NCBI GenBank assembly: GCA_000310025.1
Contig: FN649737.1
Span: forward strand, 3,328,410-3,342,642
Length of the DNA: 14,233 bases
Direction of reading: 5' to 3'
Origin: Ectocarpus siliculosus
Lineage: Eukaryota > Sar > Phaeophyceae > Ectocarpales > Ectocarpaceae
The translations under genes and the position numbers were made by a program. The notes beneath the pieces were generated by a model. That model was not told where the DNA came from, made no database searches, and saw nothing but the letters and a program-made list of their open reading frames with translations. This document shows, piece after piece, positions 9,401 to 12,400 of the stretch (position 1 is its first letter; each line of letters opens with the position of its first letter).

Positions 9401-12400
9401 TCTCGAGGCAAAACAGACACCAATGAGGGCAGCGTACACGTTATCATCGACTCAACCAGAAAACATGGGTCACTGAAAGGCCTGACCAACCAGGTCAATC
9501 CGACGACAATCCCTCACACCTCCAGCGTGCAAAACTAAACCAAACGCATTACACCCGAAAAAGAGACGCATCTATCGAAGACAAAAAAAAACACAGCGCG
9601 CACCGACACAGGTTGTTGAGAGACCGGTTGAGCGGTGGCAGGTGGGGTGGTTACGGTTGGTGTAGGTGCCGTTGCTGGCGGCGTTGTCGCCGTGGCGGGG
9701 GGGGCGGTTACCGTGGGTGTAGGTGCCGCAGCGGGGGGGGGGGTTACTGTCGGCGTTGGTGCCGTAGCCGGCGGCGTTGTACCCGTGGCGGGGGGCTCAG
9801 TAACTGTTGTTGGCGCCGTAGCGGGGGGGGTGGTTACTGTCGGCGTCGGCGCCGTAGCCGGCGGCGTTGTACCCGTGGCGGGGGGCTCAGTAACTGTTGT
9901 TGGCGCCGTAGCGGGGGGGGTGGTTACTGTCGGCGTCGGCGCCGTAGCCGGCGGCGTTGTACCCGTGGCGGGGGGTTCAGTAATTGTTGGCATTGGCTCC
10001 GTAGCCGGAGGGGTGGTTACTGTCGGCGTCGGCGCCGTAGCCGGCGGCGTTGTACCCGTGGTGGCGGGGGGCACAGTAACAGTTGGTGTTGGCGCCGTCG
10101 CCGGGGGAGCGGTTACTGTCGGCGTCGGTGCCGCAGCCGGCGGCGTTGTCCCCGTGGCGGGGGGTTCAGTAACAGTTGGCGTTGGCGCCGTCGCCGGGGG
10201 GACGGTTACTGTCGGCGTCGGCGCCGCAGCCGGCGGCGTTGTACCTGTGGCGGGGGGTTCAGTAACTGTCGGCGTTGGCGCCGTAGCGGGGGGGGCACTT
10301 ACCGTCGGCGTTGGTGCCGTAGCTGGCGGCGCTGTCTCCGTGGCGGGGGGCTCGGTAACTGTTGGCGTTGGTGCCGTCGCGGGGGGGGTAGTTACCGTCG
10401 GCGTTGGCGCCGCGGCCGGCGGCGTTGTAACCGTGGTGGCGGGGGGCTCGGTAAACTGTTGGCGTTGGCGCCGTCGCGGGGGGGGTAGTTACCGTCGGCG
10501 TTGGCGCCGTGGCCGGCGGCGTTGTCACCGTGGTGGCGGGGGGTTCGGTAACTGTTGGCGTTGGTGCCGCGGCCGGTGGCGCAGTCGCCGTAACGGGGGG
10601 CGCTACTGGCTGGGGTGCAACGGTGGGCGCGGGGGGCGCATCTACCGGGGGGGGTGTCGGAGTGACTGGAGCGTCCACTGGCGCGGCCGTTGTCACCGGT
10701 GTCGGTGGTGTGACCGGGGGTTCGGTAGGCGTGGGTAATGCTACAGGAGTTGCCGTCGGTGTAACGGGTGGCTGGAGAGTGTGGCCGTAGTAGCGCGGAG
10801 CAACAACGAGCGGTACGGGAGCGCAAAATTTTCGTGAAATTGAATGGAGAATTCCGCGACGCAAACAAAGAAAATGCCTGCGAGCGAGTAAACTACGTTG
10901 CCACATACGCATCGCAGCAGCAGCTCAAAGCCTGCTTTGGATTCAAGGGGTTACAACATCGGTTGCTCTTGCCAAAAATGAGCAAAGCCGGCAGCGCAAC
11001 GTGTGTTTGTTGAAGGCGGGGTCGGGAGGGACACACCGGGATTCGAAACGAGAAGGCACACCCGTTGACAATAATACCAATCTCTTGGTCCGGGCAATAA
11101 AAAACAACGATCATACCACCGACGCCCCATGAAACGAACCTGAACTGGTTCCACCGTCGGGGTCGGCGGTACCAAGGGCGTATCCACAGGAGCCTGCGGA
11201 GGAAAAAAGAGTGTCCGAGTCGACCAAGATGACCCGACACCGCACGAGAGCAGGGAGAAGGATCGGGAAATAAAAGGGTTACTCAACACAGAGGAAATAG
11301 GGAAAACAGTCACACAGCACATTCGTGCGAACTCTCCCACGGGAGCTAACATCGCGTGTGCTTTTCGAGGCTTTTGGCCGCGTCCTCTTCTTTTTTTTTG
11401 TTAGGGGGGGGTTACCTCTTGTCGCTCGGTAGGTTTTGCTCGAGGGTTGACAATGCGTCTGCTGTGAGACACGTCACTGCATCCAAACACTTCACAAACG
11501 ACTGACAGCTGGTCTTGTTCGGTTCAAACTATGGGTTTATTCCTGGTCCGGCCGTAGGTATGCTGTGCGTGCTCTTGGTAAAACCCCGATCTAATCTCGG
11601 GGTTGGTTTCTGGCCGCTTCCAAAGCCTCGCCAAGTGAGCCTAGTTTTGTTGCGAGTCTGATAACGGAAAAATCAAACCTCGTCTACACACCCGCAAGGG
11701 CTGGAACTTCTTTGTAGAAGGTGCAAACAGGAGCCTTTCGAGCCGCGGTAAATTCGATGACCCATGCTCCCAAGTACTCGTGCGTTTCCACTACTGCGTT
11801 GAGGAAAAGCAGATTTTCTTTCTCTGACCAGACGGACTGCACTTGAAAACATGACGGGACATCCTTCCACGAAGGAGACGGAAGTGGGCCTGCACGTGAC
11901 ACAAACGTCAACAGTAGACTTGGTCGGCAGAGGCAGTAGCAAGGAAAACAGATTTTAAGTCTCAACAAATGTTGGTAGACTGGACATGTTCTCGTCAATG
12001 AGTGGATCACCCACCTCGGTTGCTACTGGCAGGGTGGTGGGGGAATTGTTTGGGAGCTCCGTAGTGGTTGGTGGTGTGACCGGGGGGGAAACTGGTGCGT
12101 CGGTGACCACTGGTGTTGCCGGAGGATCAACAGGGGGCTCGTCAGGGGTTAGTGGTGTGACCGGGGCGGCCACTGGAGCGTCTGTGACCACTGGGGTGAC
12201 AGGCGGTGCGACGGGGGGCTCCGCGGTCGTCGGTGGTGTGACCGGGGGGGCCGCTGGTGCGTCTGTGACCACCGGGGTTACAGGAGGTTCGACGGGGGGC
12301 TCCGCGGTCGTCGGTGGTGTGACCGGGGGGGCCGCTGGTGCGTCGGTGGTCACCGGGGATACAGGCGGTGCGACGGGGGGCTCCGCGGTCGTCGGTGGTG

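Larger units (their letters stand above)
11194..12014 (-). other. Intron 1, longest complete intron (821 bp)
   Basis: Bounded by GAG|GTGGGT (12014) and a pyrimidine-rich tract with ccgcag before 11193. Besides the intronic ORF, hairpin and AATAAA described separately, it contains a short T-run (plus-strand tttttttttg near 11400) and a G-run (about 11405-11411). No further exon that fits phase 0 on both sides was found. Confidence 0.6.

Noticed and set aside
9613-10738. Plus-strand ORFs of 291 and 367 residues over the second array
   Set aside because: Antisense of exon 3; Gly/Val-rich reading is the complement of Pro/Thr codons.
11582-11604. Rho-independent-type terminator
   Set aside because: Short GC stem without a following T-run, within a eukaryotic intron.
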